DNA of 64,000 nt from Candidatus Gottesmanbacteria bacterium (GTDB lineage Bacteria > Patescibacteria > Microgenomatia > UBA10105 > UBA927), in the NCBI GenBank assembly GCA_903821745.1, contig CAIJMI010000003.1, positions 1-64,000 on the forward strand. Reading direction: 5' to 3'. The notes beneath the pieces are model-generated. The model did not search any database. It saw only the letters and a list, made by a program, of their open reading frames with translations, and was not told where the DNA came from. Both the position numbers and the translations under genes were made by a program. Numbering within the stretch: the first letter of the stretch is position 1; each line of letters begins with the position of its first letter. Positions 7,882 to 16,428 of this stretch are shown one piece after another.

Positions 7882-8781
7882 TTACAATTTAATATACCGT
7901 CCCAAAGAAACTAAACTTCCAATTGCCCCAAGAAGAAACCCTGAGATGAGCATCGTCATAAAAAATCCGACCGATACCATAAGTGAGTTTGTTGAAAGCA
8001 TATTTCCAAGCATTGACTGAATGATAGGAATCGATCCTAAAAATGAAACTAATGAACTTCTAAAAAGAAGTATCATGCTCATGATGATAAGCCACGCTCC
8101 AAATGATCCTACTAATCCATATAAGCCGCCTTCAACAACAAATGGCTTACGGATATACCAGGGAGATGCTCCGATCAATTTCAAAATATCTATTTCCTCT
8201 TTCTTTAACGCAATTTTCATACCAATAACGGTCATGATAATCAAGAGTGAATCAATCCCAAGAAGTCCAGCAAGCACTCCTCCCACATTCCGGATGGCAT
8301 TCGTCCAGGAAAGAAGTGCATCGACTACATCTTTTTGAAAAACTACTTCCTCTACCCCATCTGCCTTTTTGATGACGGGTTCTAACTCTGCCAAAAATCT
8401 CGGATCTTTCGCTGTTACCTCAAGTGATGCCGGAAGAATATCAGCAGTCACCATTTCAAGAAGCAACGGATCGTTTTTATTTTGCTCTTTATAAATTGCC
8501 AATGCTTCTTCCTTTGAAACAAATTTTGTTGATGCAATTTTTCCTGTCGCATCGAGGGTTGCTGTCAATGTGTCAGCTTCCGGTTTTCCTGCTTTTTCCA
8601 AGAAAAATACAGTCAGCTGCGGTTTACTTTCAAAATACTGCAAAATTGCAAATGACACGCCAGTTGTTAACAAAAAAATTCCACCAAGTAAAAACGTGAT
8701 AAACATCGTCAACACCGCAGCGATGGACTGATACGGAGAACGCCGAATATGTGTCCATAAAGAATTAGTCTTCTTTTTCAT
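7882..8781 (-). CDS. ftsX: cell division ABC permease FtsX
   Basis: The protein has the FtsX layout: a cytoplasmic start with TNSLWTHIRRSP, one helix (about 20-45), an extracellular domain of about 110 residues containing FVSKEEALAIYKEQ and LPASLEV, then three helices. The last part includes KEEIDILKLIGAS, the FtsX/MacB signature. FtsX transmits ATP hydrolysis by FtsE to extracellular cell-wall hydrolases. I chose the ATG at 8781 because GGAAGGATC precedes it. It overlaps the end of ftsE by 17 bases. The predicted hydrolase is encoded next. Confidence 0.93.
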   Translation of the reverse strand: MKKKTNSLWTHIRRSPYQSIAAVLTMFITFLLGGIFLLTTGVSFAILQYFESKPQLTVFFLEKAGKPEADTLTATLDATGKIASTKFVSKEEALAIYKEQNKNDPLLLEMVTADILPASLEVTAKDPRFLAELEPVIKKADGVEEVVFQKDVVDALLSWTNAIRNVGGVLAGLLGIDSLLIIMTVIGMKIALKKEEIDILKLIGASPWYIRKPFVVEGGLYGLVGSFGAWLIIMSMILLFRSSLVSFLGSIPIIQSMLGNMLSTNSLMVSVGFFMTMLISGFLLGAIGSLVSLGRYIKL

Positions 8782-9514
8782 GATCCTTCCTTTCTTCTTT
8801 ATGTTCGCGCTTTCCTTCATGATGCGCACGTTTTGTAAATTGATATTTTCCCTTCACTTCATCACTCACCAATTCCCCCGCTTTTAACGTAATCGTTCGT
8901 TTTTTATGTGTATCGACAATCTGTGCGTTGTGCGTTACGACAATAATTGTCGTTCCCATTTTATTTACTTCTTTTAAAATCTCTAAGATGTCTTCACTGG
9001 TTTCTGGATCTAAATTTCCCGTCGGCTCATCAGCAAGTAAAATTGTCGGACCAGCAACAATAGCCCGTGCCAATGCAATCCGCTGTTTTTCCCCCTGAGA
9101 TAATTGAATAGGAAACAGTTGCGCCTTATCCGAAAGCTCGACCAGTCCTAATACATCCGTTACTCCTTTTTCAATTTCCTCAGGAGTTTTTCCTAAGACC
9201 TCCATACCGACTGCAATATTTTCAAAAACGGTTCTGTCCATCAAGAGTTTTAGATCCTGAAAAACCATGCCGACTTTTCGTCGAAGTAAAAATAGTTGTG
9301 ACTCGGGAATCGTTGCAATGTCTTCTCCATCAACAACAACTTGTCCTTCTGTTGGAGAAACTTCCCGTGTAATGAGCTTAATGAGGGTTGTTTTTCCAGC
9401 TCCTGTTGGTCCTATAAGAAAAACAAATTCTCCGTCAGGTATTTCAACGGAAATGTCGGAGAGCGCTTTTTTTGCCCCTCCAAAATCTTTTGATACATGA
9501 ATAAGTTGAATCAT
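8765..9514 (-). CDS. ftsE: cell division ATPase FtsE
   Basis: The ABC ATPase motifs are complete: Walker A GPTGAGKTTL (35-44), Q-loop FQDLKLL, signature LSQGEKQRIALARA, Walker B ILLADEPTGNLD and the switch His in VVTHN. Pairing with ftsX identifies FtsE. The C-terminus has an unusual extension of about 25 residues, highly charged and His-rich (HHEGKREHKEERKDHEKED), not typical of FtsE. Upstream is a small membrane protein gene, 3 bases away. Confidence 0.95.
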   Translation of the reverse strand: MIQLIHVSKDFGGAKKALSDISVEIPDGEFVFLIGPTGAGKTTLIKLITREVSPTEGQVVVDGEDIATIPESQLFLLRRKVGMVFQDLKLLMDRTVFENIAVGMEVLGKTPEEIEKGVTDVLGLVELSDKAQLFPIQLSQGEKQRIALARAIVAGPTILLADEPTGNLDPETSEDILEILKEVNKMGTTIIVVTHNAQIVDTHKKRTITLKAGELVSDEVKGKYQFTKRAHHEGKREHKEERKDHEKED

Positions 9515-9517
9515 TCC

Positions 9518-9979
9518 TTATTGCAACACTTGAATCTGTCCAACATCCATAAGCCATGGACAAGATTTCGCACCCATTGTTTTACTGGCTACTTTTACTT
9601 TCTTTCCCACAAACTGATCAAGGTCTAAAACTGATGAAACAAGACAAGCTGTTTGTGAAGGACCGCCGTCTCGAATCAGTTTATGCGTCCCTTCCCCATT
9701 TATGCCGTCTTTTTCTATTGTCCCGGTTGCACTATCCGTAAATGTTTTGAGGTCAGCACTTCCAAAAATATTTTTTCCTGTTGCTGTGGGACCCGCGGCA
9801 GCTGATGGTGCACTGGAAGCTTTTTTACCTGTTGATATGAAGTATCCAGTCAATACACCAAGAAGGATCATGACAACAAATACACCACCGATAATAAGCT
9901 TCATTTGTTTTGTCATAACTGCCTCCTCTTGTGGCAATGGAGTTTTTACTGTTTTTCGTAATGGGTCTATTTTTTCCAT
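9518..9979 (-). CDS. membrane-anchored small protein, unknown
   Basis: The 153-residue protein has a short basic/acidic N-terminus, one membrane helix (about 28-48) and an Ala/Ser-rich linker. An outer domain of about 85 residues follows, containing two Cys (in TACLVSS and KSCPWLMD). The start is supported by GGAGG 5 bases upstream. I recognise no family. It is cotranscribed with ftsEX, so an envelope role is plausible. Confidence 0.7.
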   Translation of the reverse strand: MEKIDPLRKTVKTPLPQEEAVMTKQMKLIIGGVFVVMILLGVLTGYFISTGKKASSAPSAAAGPTATGKNIFGSADLKTFTDSATGTIEKDGINGEGTHKLIRDGGPSQTACLVSSVLDLDQFVGKKVKVASKTMGAKSCPWLMDVGQIQVLQ

Positions 9980-9999
9980 AGTTCCTCCATTATCACGAC

Positions 10000-11010
10000 T
10001 TATGTAATTTTTTTCAAGTACGCCATGATAAAATCTTCAATATCTCCATCCAGCACTCGGTCGGTATTGCTCGTTTCATACTGTGTCCGGACGTCTTTTA
10101 CCATATGATACGGATGAAGCACATACGATCTGATCTGATTCCCCCATCCCGGCGTTTTATATACCCCTTTGTATTTATCCTGTTCTGATTGCCGTTTTTC
10201 TTCTTCCAAGGTCCATAATTTTGCGCGTAAAATCTTCAGTGCATATTCACGATTCTGTCCCTGATACCGTTCGCTCTGACAGGTCACAATGATTCCTGTT
10301 GGTTTATGACGAAGCCTGACAGCCGTTGATACTTTATTGACGTTTTGTCCGCCTTTTCCACCTGCACGATAAAATTCCCATTCCAAATCCTCTTCCCGAA
10401 ATGAGATAGCTTCTGATTCTTCAACAACTGGCAATACTTCCACCATGGCAAACGATGTTTGCCGCAAATTGTCTGCATTAAATGGAGACTGCCGCACTAA
10501 CCGGTGTACCCCGCTTTCTGCTTTTAAAAATCCGTATGCGTATGCACCGGTTACTTCAATTGTCACGCTTTTTATTCCTGCTTCATCGCCAGGGGTAAAA
10601 TCAATTTCTTCAGTCTCCCATCCCTTCCGTTCACAGTACCTGGAATACATGCGGAAGAGCATCGAAGTCCAATCCATCGCTTCTGTGCCGCCCTGGCCTG
10701 AATGAAGCGCTAATATAGCATCTCCACGATCGTAGGGGCCTGACAAATACAACGCAAATTCCATTCTGTTGAGTTCTTTTTCCAGATCTGCTTCCTGACC
10801 TTCAGAAACAAGAAGCTCCAGCATTTCCCCTTCTTCGACTTCTTTTTTTAACTCTGCAATGCGTTTCATTTTTTTTGCTGCTGCTTTTGAGTCCTTCCAA
10901 AAATCTTCTTTCATGCTTTCCGCTTCAAGCTCCCGAATATTTCTTCTCTTTCCATCAAGATCGAGTTTTTCAATAAGTTGTAATGCTCGTGCTTTTAAAT
11001 CTTCATTCAT
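10000..11010 (-). CDS. prfB: peptide chain release factor 2
   Basis: RF2 releases peptides at UGA and UAA. The 336-residue protein shows the tripeptide anticodon SPF (175-177) and the catalytic GGQ (220-222) in RAGGKGGQNVNK. The N-terminus aligns with other RF2s from LQLIEKLDLDGKRR. The region that in many bacteria carries the CUU UGA C programmed frameshift reads CTC GAT CTT GAT here, all in one frame, so the autoregulatory frameshift is absent. No Shine-Dalgarno is visible; the ATG lies 10 bases after the previous stop. Confidence 0.95.
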   Translation of the reverse strand: MNEDLKARALQLIEKLDLDGKRRNIRELEAESMKEDFWKDSKAAAKKMKRIAELKKEVEEGEMLELLVSEGQEADLEKELNRMEFALYLSGPYDRGDAILALHSGQGGTEAMDWTSMLFRMYSRYCERKGWETEEIDFTPGDEAGIKSVTIEVTGAYAYGFLKAESGVHRLVRQSPFNADNLRQTSFAMVEVLPVVEESEAISFREEDLEWEFYRAGGKGGQNVNKVSTAVRLRHKPTGIIVTCQSERYQGQNREYALKILRAKLWTLEEEKRQSEQDKYKGVYKTPGWGNQIRSYVLHPYHMVKDVRTQYETSNTDRVLDGDIEDFIMAYLKKIT

Positions 11011-11020
11011 AACAATTGTT

Positions 11021-11389
11021 TTATTGGCAGATTTCTTTTTTTATTACTTCCTGCTCCCCTGGCTCTAACGTTTCAATTTTTTTAACGACCTGAATAATAA
11101 CCTCTTTTGTGGCAGCTTCCTGCACTTTTTGTGAAGCACTCGATACCACACTCGAAACAACTTCTCCTGCGGCAGATGAAATGTTTATTGGTTCAATAGT
11201 ATTTGTATCTGAAACACCAAGTACTTGTGCTGCTTGCTTGCCGAGATCTGTTTGCAATACAACATTCCGAACCTGTGTTAATGGTTCAGGAAGCGGTTGA
11301 CTTGTTATTTTTGGCCATACTAAGCTTGCGCCAGAAATAACAGCAACAGATGTTGCAAGCGTAAGAATAAATTGAAAAATAAACGGCAT
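11021..11389 (-). CDS. secreted or membrane-anchored small protein, unknown
   Basis: The 122-residue product has an N-terminal hydrophobic segment (about 4-24), then a Ser/Val/Ala-rich region and a charged end with EPGEQEVIKKEICQ. No family is recognised. It is the first gene of the long minus-strand run that continues with prfB and ftsEX. A TATACT box lies 10 bases before its ATG, so it may carry the operon promoter. Confidence 0.6.
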   Translation of the reverse strand: MPFIFQFILTLATSVAVISGASLVWPKITSQPLPEPLTQVRNVVLQTDLGKQAAQVLGVSDTNTIEPINISSAAGEVVSSVVSSASQKVQEAATKEVIIQVVKKIETLEPGEQEVIKKEICQ

Positions 11390-11399
11390 AGCAATCCTA

Positions 11400-11405
11400 A
11401 GTATA
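11400..11405 (-). promoter_or_regulatory. candidate -10 box of the 11389-to-1 operon
   Basis: TATACT lies on the minus strand 10 bases before the ATG at 11389. No good -35 is seen. It faces the ruvC promoter across about 30 bases. Confidence 0.4.
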
Positions 11406-11435
11406 CGGTGTTAACAAGAAAAACGAAAGTGAATA

Positions 11436-11444
11436 TGATATAAC
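11436..11444 (+). promoter_or_regulatory. extended -10 box of ruvCAB
   Basis: TGATATAAC matches TGnTATAAT and ends 6 bases before the ruvC ATG. No Shine-Dalgarno precedes the ATG, so a leaderless transcript is likely. Confidence 0.5.
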
Positions 11445-11450
11445 AGTACC

Positions 11451-11939
11451 ATGATTATTTTGGGGCTCGATCCGGGAACAGCACGTGTTGGCTGGGGAGT
11501 CATTCAAACAGATGGCGCGCATTGCGAATCCATTGCATATGGACTCATTGAAACGGATAAAGAAACCCTACCGGAAATTCGACTACAGGAAATCTACGTA
11601 GCCATCAATACACTCATCAAGCAATATAAACCGGATGCAGTTTCTATTGAAGAACTGTTTTTTGCAACCAACGCAAAAACAGCAATTGCTGTCGGACAAG
11701 CGCGCGGGGTCCTTCTCCTGTCCTGTGCAACAAATCATATAAAAACGGCTTCGTATTCTCCGCTTGCAATCAAACGGTGTATCACCGGTGATGGCAAAGC
11801 AGATAAGAGACAGGTACAATATATGGTGACGAAACAATTACGGTTGAAGGAAACACCACAACCGGACGATGTTGCTGATGCACTGGCCATTGCCCTCACC
11901 CATGCATTTTCATATCGAATGAAGGAGGCATGTCTATGA
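11451..11939 (+). CDS. ruvC: Holliday junction resolvase RuvC
   Basis: RuvC cuts Holliday junctions during recombination. The 162-residue protein has LGLDPGTARVGWG with the first catalytic Asp, VSIEELFF with the Glu, and DDVADALAIALTH with the distal acidic residues. It leads a ruvC-ruvA-ruvB operon, and its stop overlaps the ruvA ATG. Confidence 0.95.
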   Translation: MIILGLDPGTARVGWGVIQTDGAHCESIAYGLIETDKETLPEIRLQEIYVAINTLIKQYKPDAVSIEELFFATNAKTAIAVGQARGVLLLSCATNHIKTASYSPLAIKRCITGDGKADKRQVQYMVTKQLRLKETPQPDDVADALAIALTHAFSYRMKEACL

Positions 11940-12508
11940 TCGGCGCACTCAGAGGAACTATTCAGGCTATCAAAAAAAATCCCATTGTATTTTTTGTGGG
12001 AGATGTGGGATATGCAGTCAGCATTCCCGATACCCTTGCTAAAACTCTCCAACCAGAGAAAAAAACACTGCTTTTTGTTCACACGCATGTCCGCGATGAT
12101 GCAATTGAACTTTTTGGGTTTTCATCCCAAGAAGATTTGTCTCTCTTTGAACTTCTTTTAACCGTTTCGGGTGTTGGTCCAAAAATAGCACTCCTTGTCA
12201 TGAATGCGGGAAATGATGCCATCAAACATGCAGTTGCTATTGGTGATGTTGATTTCTTTACAGCAATTCCCCGACTGGGAAAGAAAAACGCACAAAAAAT
12301 TATTATTGAACTGAAAACAAAACTTGGAAGTATTGAGGATCTTAACCTTCGGGATGATCAATCCGGGGAGACAGATGAAATCATCGAAGCACTTGTTTCT
12401 ATGGGGTTTGTTAAAAAAGAGGTGTTAGCGATTATCAAAAAAATTCCATCTTCTGACGTGACCGTTGAACAGAAATTAAAAAGTGCATTAAAAATGCTTG
12501 GAAGATAA
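11936..12508 (+). CDS. ruvA: Holliday junction helicase subunit RuvA
   Basis: RuvA binds four-way junctions and loads RuvB. The OB-fold start (MIGALRGTIQAIKKN) and the helix-hairpin-helix regions (LLTVSGVGPKIALLVM and IPRLGKKNAQKIIIELK) are clear, and the C-terminal RuvB-binding domain ends the protein. I prefer the ATG at 11936, in ATGA overlap with ruvC and 8 bases after GGAGG. The ATG at 11930 lies too close to that site. Confidence 0.94.
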   Translation: MIGALRGTIQAIKKNPIVFFVGDVGYAVSIPDTLAKTLQPEKKTLLFVHTHVRDDAIELFGFSSQEDLSLFELLLTVSGVGPKIALLVMNAGNDAIKHAVAIGDVDFFTAIPRLGKKNAQKIIIELKTKLGSIEDLNLRDDQSGETDEIIEALVSMGFVKKEVLAIIKKIPSSDVTVEQKLKSALKMLGR

Positions 12509-12511
12509 CCT

Positions 12512-13567
12512 ATGCCAATCAAAACTGTATCAAAATCACAAAAGGTGGGAAAAGAAGATATTCTTTTTCAAACAACCCCCCCCGAGGAAGAACGCATCAT
12601 TACGTCTCTTCGCGCATCAACCTGGGATGAATTTTATGGACAGCCGGCAGCAAAAAAGAGTTTGGCTATCGCCATTCAAGCTGCAAAAAAACGCAAAGAA
12701 CCATTGGAACATATTCTTCTCTATGGTCCTCCAGGTCTTGGCAAAACCACACTTGCGCACCTTATCGGTCATGAAATGAGTGTGAATGTTCGCATTACTT
12801 CGGGACCTGCAATTGAACGAGCAGGAGATCTTGCCGCAATACTTACAAATCTGGCACCAAATGATATTTTATTTATCGATGAAATTCACCGATTGAATAA
12901 AGTGGTTGAAGAGACACTGTATCCAGCGATGGAGGATTTTGCACTTGATATTGTTATTGGAAAAGGACCATCTGCTCGCACGCTTCGGCTCGATCTTCCA
13001 CCAGTCACTATCATCGGAGCAACCACTCGCGCTGGACTTCTCTCCTCGCCAATGCGAGATCGATTTGGTGTTATTGAACGATTATCATTTTATCAGATTG
13101 ATGATCTTGAAAAAATCATTGAGCGTGCGGCAAAAAAACTGGGGATATCCATTCATGCAAAAGCGAAAAAAGAATTAGCGCTTCGAAGTCGAGGAACTCC
13201 TCGTATTGCACTCCGGCTTTTGAAACGAAGCCGCGATGTTGCTGAAATTGCGGAACAAAAAGAAATAACAGATGATATTATCGTTCAAGCACTAACACTT
13301 CTTGGGATTGATAGTGCAGGACTGGATACATCCGATAGACGACTACTTACCACAGTTATTGAAAAATATAATGGCGGACCAATTGGTATTGAAACACTCG
13401 CCGCAGCGCTATCAGAAGATATCGATACTGTCGAGGGCATTCTTGAGCCGTATCTTATGCAGCTTGGATTTTTAAAACGAACTCCCCGTGGCCGGTTTGT
13501 CACGGTCAATGCGTATCACCATTTAGGACTTCAGGCTCCAAAACGTATTCTCGACAATCTTACCTAA
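12512..13567 (+). CDS. ruvB: Holliday junction helicase ATPase RuvB
   Basis: RuvB drives branch migration with RuvA. The AAA+ motifs are Walker A YGPPGLGKTT (71-80), Walker B LFIDEIHRL, sensor 1 IIGATTRAG and the arginine-bearing SPMRDRFG. The C-terminal winged helix contains RTPRGRFVT. The length of 351 is normal. It begins 3 bases after ruvA and is followed by a clear terminator. Confidence 0.97.
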   Translation: MPIKTVSKSQKVGKEDILFQTTPPEEERIITSLRASTWDEFYGQPAAKKSLAIAIQAAKKRKEPLEHILLYGPPGLGKTTLAHLIGHEMSVNVRITSGPAIERAGDLAAILTNLAPNDILFIDEIHRLNKVVEETLYPAMEDFALDIVIGKGPSARTLRLDLPPVTIIGATTRAGLLSSPMRDRFGVIERLSFYQIDDLEKIIERAAKKLGISIHAKAKKELALRSRGTPRIALRLLKRSRDVAEIAEQKEITDDIIVQALTLLGIDSAGLDTSDRRLLTTVIEKYNGGPIGIETLAAALSEDIDTVEGILEPYLMQLGFLKRTPRGRFVTVNAYHHLGLQAPKRILDNLT

Positions 13568-13598
13568 AAAAATACGGGACGATATGTCCCGTATTTTT
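13568..13598. terminator. bidirectional intrinsic terminator
   Basis: A perfect 13-bp stem (arms 13568-13580 and 13586-13598, core ACGGGAC/GTCCCGT) with the 5-base loop GATAT has A-runs on the left and T-runs on the right. It can stop ruvB transcription on the plus strand and the convergent gene at 13621 on the minus strand. It is the only strong intrinsic terminator I found in the window. Confidence 0.9.
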
Positions 13599-13620
13599 AT
13601 TTATACTATTTTCAAACGTT

Positions 13621-14628
13621 TTAATTTCCGCAATTTGCTGCCGCTGATCCTGCACCTGCTGCTGCGACATCAGTTGCTGAAAAGGACGTGGCAATTGCAT
13701 CTGTGGAAAGAGCTGTTCCACAATATGCAGCCTCTTTTGTTCCCGCACAACATGATACCTGTTTTAATGCATCAGCTGTTCGTCCGCCAAAATCAAATTC
13801 CGAGACGATTTGGCTATCGTTAACCAGAAGCGTTGGTGAGCTACCAATGCTTAACTTATTGGCGATGTCAAAATCTTTCTGTGCGTATGCATACCCCCGT
13901 TTTGTATCAGCCATACAGGCGTTCACATTAGCAACATTCACCCCTGTTGATGCAAGACAAGAAGCACTTTGTCCTTGGGCTTTCATGTAACAGGAAACAT
14001 ATGGCCAATACAGGTTTTTCTGTTCCTCTCGAATACAGATTTGGCGAAGATTTTCTTGCGCTTCTTCGTCACCATGCATGGATGTAATTTTTCCATTTTC
14101 TATTGCCCCGATATATTTCACATCAAACACGGATGCGAGTGCTGGTTGTTCTGTTATCGCTTTATTCATTACCCGCTGCATCTGCAATCCAAATGGGCAA
14201 TTTGCCACCACGTATGCTGTTACTTTTGGTGCATCTGCTTTTTTCACATCAGCACATGTTAATTTTGCCTGCGCTGGCTCTGCCGCACCTGCAGTTGTTT
14301 TGGCAAGTTCGCTCAATTTCGTTCCGCTGACAAAAAAGATCTTTCCATCTTTTGTCATATATGATGTAAACTTCTGCGCTTGACCGGACAAATCCAGATT
14401 TAAATCAAATGAATACACACCGCTTTCCTGCTTCAAATTTGTCACCTCTTTCACCGTTGTACCGGATCCGGCAAGTTTAACAACGATATCAGGAATTGTT
14501 TTTGTTTTAAGTTCTACCATCTTATCTCTCCCCCGTTTCACCACGGCAACCCCGATCAGAAGTGCTATGATGAGAAGTGGGACAAGAAAAGAGAACAATT
14601 TTTTACGTTTAAGAATTTGTTTTTTCAT
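13621..14628 (-). CDS. membrane-anchored thioredoxin-fold protein, GILT-like
   Basis: An N-terminal membrane helix (about 11-30) is followed by a domain of about 90 residues, then a thioredoxin-like domain starting near residue 133. The active-site position reads NCPFGLQM: Cys144 is present but the second Cys of CxxC is Gly147. Downstream, MHGDEEAQENLRQICI, a Cys-rich middle and SIGSSPTLLVND resemble GILT-type thiol reductases and DsbA-like proteins. The tail is Ala-rich with several Cys. It may be an extracytoplasmic thiol enzyme or a sensor with one catalytic Cys. It ends at the terminator shared with ruvB. Confidence 0.7.
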   Translation of the reverse strand: MKKQILKRKKLFSFLVPLLIIALLIGVAVVKRGRDKMVELKTKTIPDIVVKLAGSGTTVKEVTNLKQESGVYSFDLNLDLSGQAQKFTSYMTKDGKIFFVSGTKLSELAKTTAGAAEPAQAKLTCADVKKADAPKVTAYVVANCPFGLQMQRVMNKAITEQPALASVFDVKYIGAIENGKITSMHGDEEAQENLRQICIREEQKNLYWPYVSCYMKAQGQSASCLASTGVNVANVNACMADTKRGYAYAQKDFDIANKLSIGSSPTLLVNDSQIVSEFDFGGRTADALKQVSCCAGTKEAAYCGTALSTDAIATSFSATDVAAAGAGSAAANCGN

Positions 14629-14660
14629 AGTTTATTAGTTGTACCTGATGAGTATAGGGT

Positions 14661-14690
14661 TTGTCAACCGTATTTAAAATAGTGTATACT
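14661..14690 (+). promoter_or_regulatory. sigma70-type promoter of the YknXYZ-like operon
   Basis: TTGTCA (14661-14666) and TATACT (14685-14690) are 18 bases apart. The adaptor ATG lies 27 bases after the -10 and lacks a clear Shine-Dalgarno. Confidence 0.7.
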
Positions 14691-14717
14691 TATTTTTTCT
14701 AATTCACTTTAAACATT

Positions 14718-15749
14718 ATGAAACGACTATTAAAAAACAAAATAGTTTGGATTATTACCGCGGTTATTCTTATCGGAGCGCTTGTTGGTAATTCCATAAT
14801 ACAGACAAACAAAATTAAAGCTTCCAAAACAACGACCTACACGGTTGCTCGACAAACAGTCAAAGAAACGTTGTCTATTGCGGGAACAATTGAAGCCGAG
14901 GAACTGGCAACATTGCGATTTCAAAGCTCAGGACTTCTTGCATGGGTTAGCGTCAAAGAGGGAGACTTCGTCAAAAAATATCAAGCTATCGCCGGGCTTG
15001 ATCAACAGGAATTGCAAAAAACATTACAAAAATATCTCTACGCATATGACAAAACCCGCTGGGACTTTGAACAAACAAAGGATGAATATCAGGCACCAGC
15101 ACAAAATTATTATGGCTTATCAGTAAACCAACGAAGTGAAATAGACCGTGCATTTCAAAAAGCGCAATTTGATTTAAACAGCAGTGTTCTTGATGTGGAA
15201 CTTAAAAATATTGCACTTAAATACGCCACACTTACCTCACCAATTGACGGTGTTATCACGAGAGTCGGAACCCCCATTGCGGGAGTTAACATTACACCAG
15301 CGCAAGCAGATTTTGACGTCGTAAACCCAACCACCATGTATCTTTCCGTTCTTCCTGATCAAACAGAAGTGAGCAAATTAACATCAAGTATGTCGGCACA
15401 AATTATCTTTGATGCGTATCCAGATGTTACTGTACCTGGAACAATAACTTCCATTGCTTTCGCGCCGAAAGCAGGCGAGAGTTCCACTGTGTATGAAGTA
15501 AAACTGAATTTTCCCCTTGATTCAAATTATCGTCTTGGTATGACTGCAGACGCTGCTTTTGTTGTTCAAGAAAAACAAGATGTTCTTGCTATTCCCCTTT
15601 CATTTCTCAAAACTGAAAACGGCAAGCAATATGTGACACGAAAAGTTGGGAACAATAAAGAAAAAACATTCGTCGTCATCGGATTGGAAGGCGACGACTA
15701 TGTCGAAATCACAAGCGGCTTAGCTGAAGGCGATATCCTCTATGATTAA
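14718..15749 (+). CDS. HlyD/MacA/YknX-type adaptor protein
   Basis: The 343-residue protein has an N-terminal membrane helix (about 8-28). It then shows a barrel-sandwich domain interrupted by a short hairpin region: SIAGTIEAEELATLRFQSSG, VKEGDFVKKYQ, and the return strand LTSPIDGVITRVGTPIAG. Beta-barrel and membrane-proximal domains follow. Such adaptors work with MacB-type transporters. In single-membrane bacteria the YknXYZ set has this layout and confers protection against toxic peptides. The next two genes supply ATPase and permease, with 8- and 4-base overlaps. Confidence 0.88.
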   Translation: MKRLLKNKIVWIITAVILIGALVGNSIIQTNKIKASKTTTYTVARQTVKETLSIAGTIEAEELATLRFQSSGLLAWVSVKEGDFVKKYQAIAGLDQQELQKTLQKYLYAYDKTRWDFEQTKDEYQAPAQNYYGLSVNQRSEIDRAFQKAQFDLNSSVLDVELKNIALKYATLTSPIDGVITRVGTPIAGVNITPAQADFDVVNPTTMYLSVLPDQTEVSKLTSSMSAQIIFDAYPDVTVPGTITSIAFAPKAGESSTVYEVKLNFPLDSNYRLGMTADAAFVVQEKQDVLAIPLSFLKTENGKQYVTRKVGNNKEKTFVVIGLEGDDYVEITSGLAEGDILYD

Positions 15750-16428
15750 TCTGTCTCACGTCTCGAAAGAATATAAACTTTCTGGCGAATCATTTTTTGC
15801 ACTTCGCGATGTTTCATTTGAGATTAAAGAAAAAGAACTTCTCGCTATTCTCGGACCTTCTGGTTCAGGTAAGTCAACGGTGATGCATATTATCGGACTT
15901 CTGGATAATCCAACCGAAGGAACGGTAAAAATTAATGGTAAAGATGTATCTAAATATACCGACAACGAACTCTCACTTGCCAGAAATGAAACCATAGGGT
16001 TTGTCTTTCAACAATTCAACCTAATCAATAAACTCACGATTCTAGAAAATATTTTACTCCCAACAATCTATACCCGACACAAACTTACCTTTGATCCAAA
16101 GACACGCGCCATGGAACTTATCGCAAAATTTGGACTTCTTGGAAAAGAGCGCTCATTTCCAAATAAAATTTCCGGTGGACAACAACAGCGCGTTGCTATC
16201 GCGAGAGCACTCATTATGAACCCAAAACTTGTCCTTGCCGATGAACCAACAGGAAATCTTGATACAAAAACAGGAAACGCCATTCTTGATCTTCTTGAAA
16301 AACTCAATAAAGAAGATGGAGTTACTGTGGTCATCATTACCCATGAGCCGGACGTTGCAAATCGCTGTAAACGAAAATTATACATTCGGGATGGAAAACT
16401 TTATACCAAATCAGATTACACTGTATGA
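15742..16428 (+). CDS. MacB/LolD/YknY-type ABC ATPase
   Basis: The 228-residue protein is a stand-alone ATPase of the MacB/LolD group, with Walker A GPSGSGKST, signature ISGGQQQRVAIARAL, Walker B LVLADEPTGNLD and switch His in IITHEP. It overlaps the adaptor gene by 8 bases and the permease by ATGA, so all three are one exporter. The substrate is unknown; peptides or lipids are typical of the family. Confidence 0.93.
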   Translation: MINLSHVSKEYKLSGESFFALRDVSFEIKEKELLAILGPSGSGKSTVMHIIGLLDNPTEGTVKINGKDVSKYTDNELSLARNETIGFVFQQFNLINKLTILENILLPTIYTRHKLTFDPKTRAMELIAKFGLLGKERSFPNKISGGQQQRVAIARALIMNPKLVLADEPTGNLDTKTGNAILDLLEKLNKEDGVTVVIITHEPDVANRCKRKLYIRDGKLYTKSDYTV

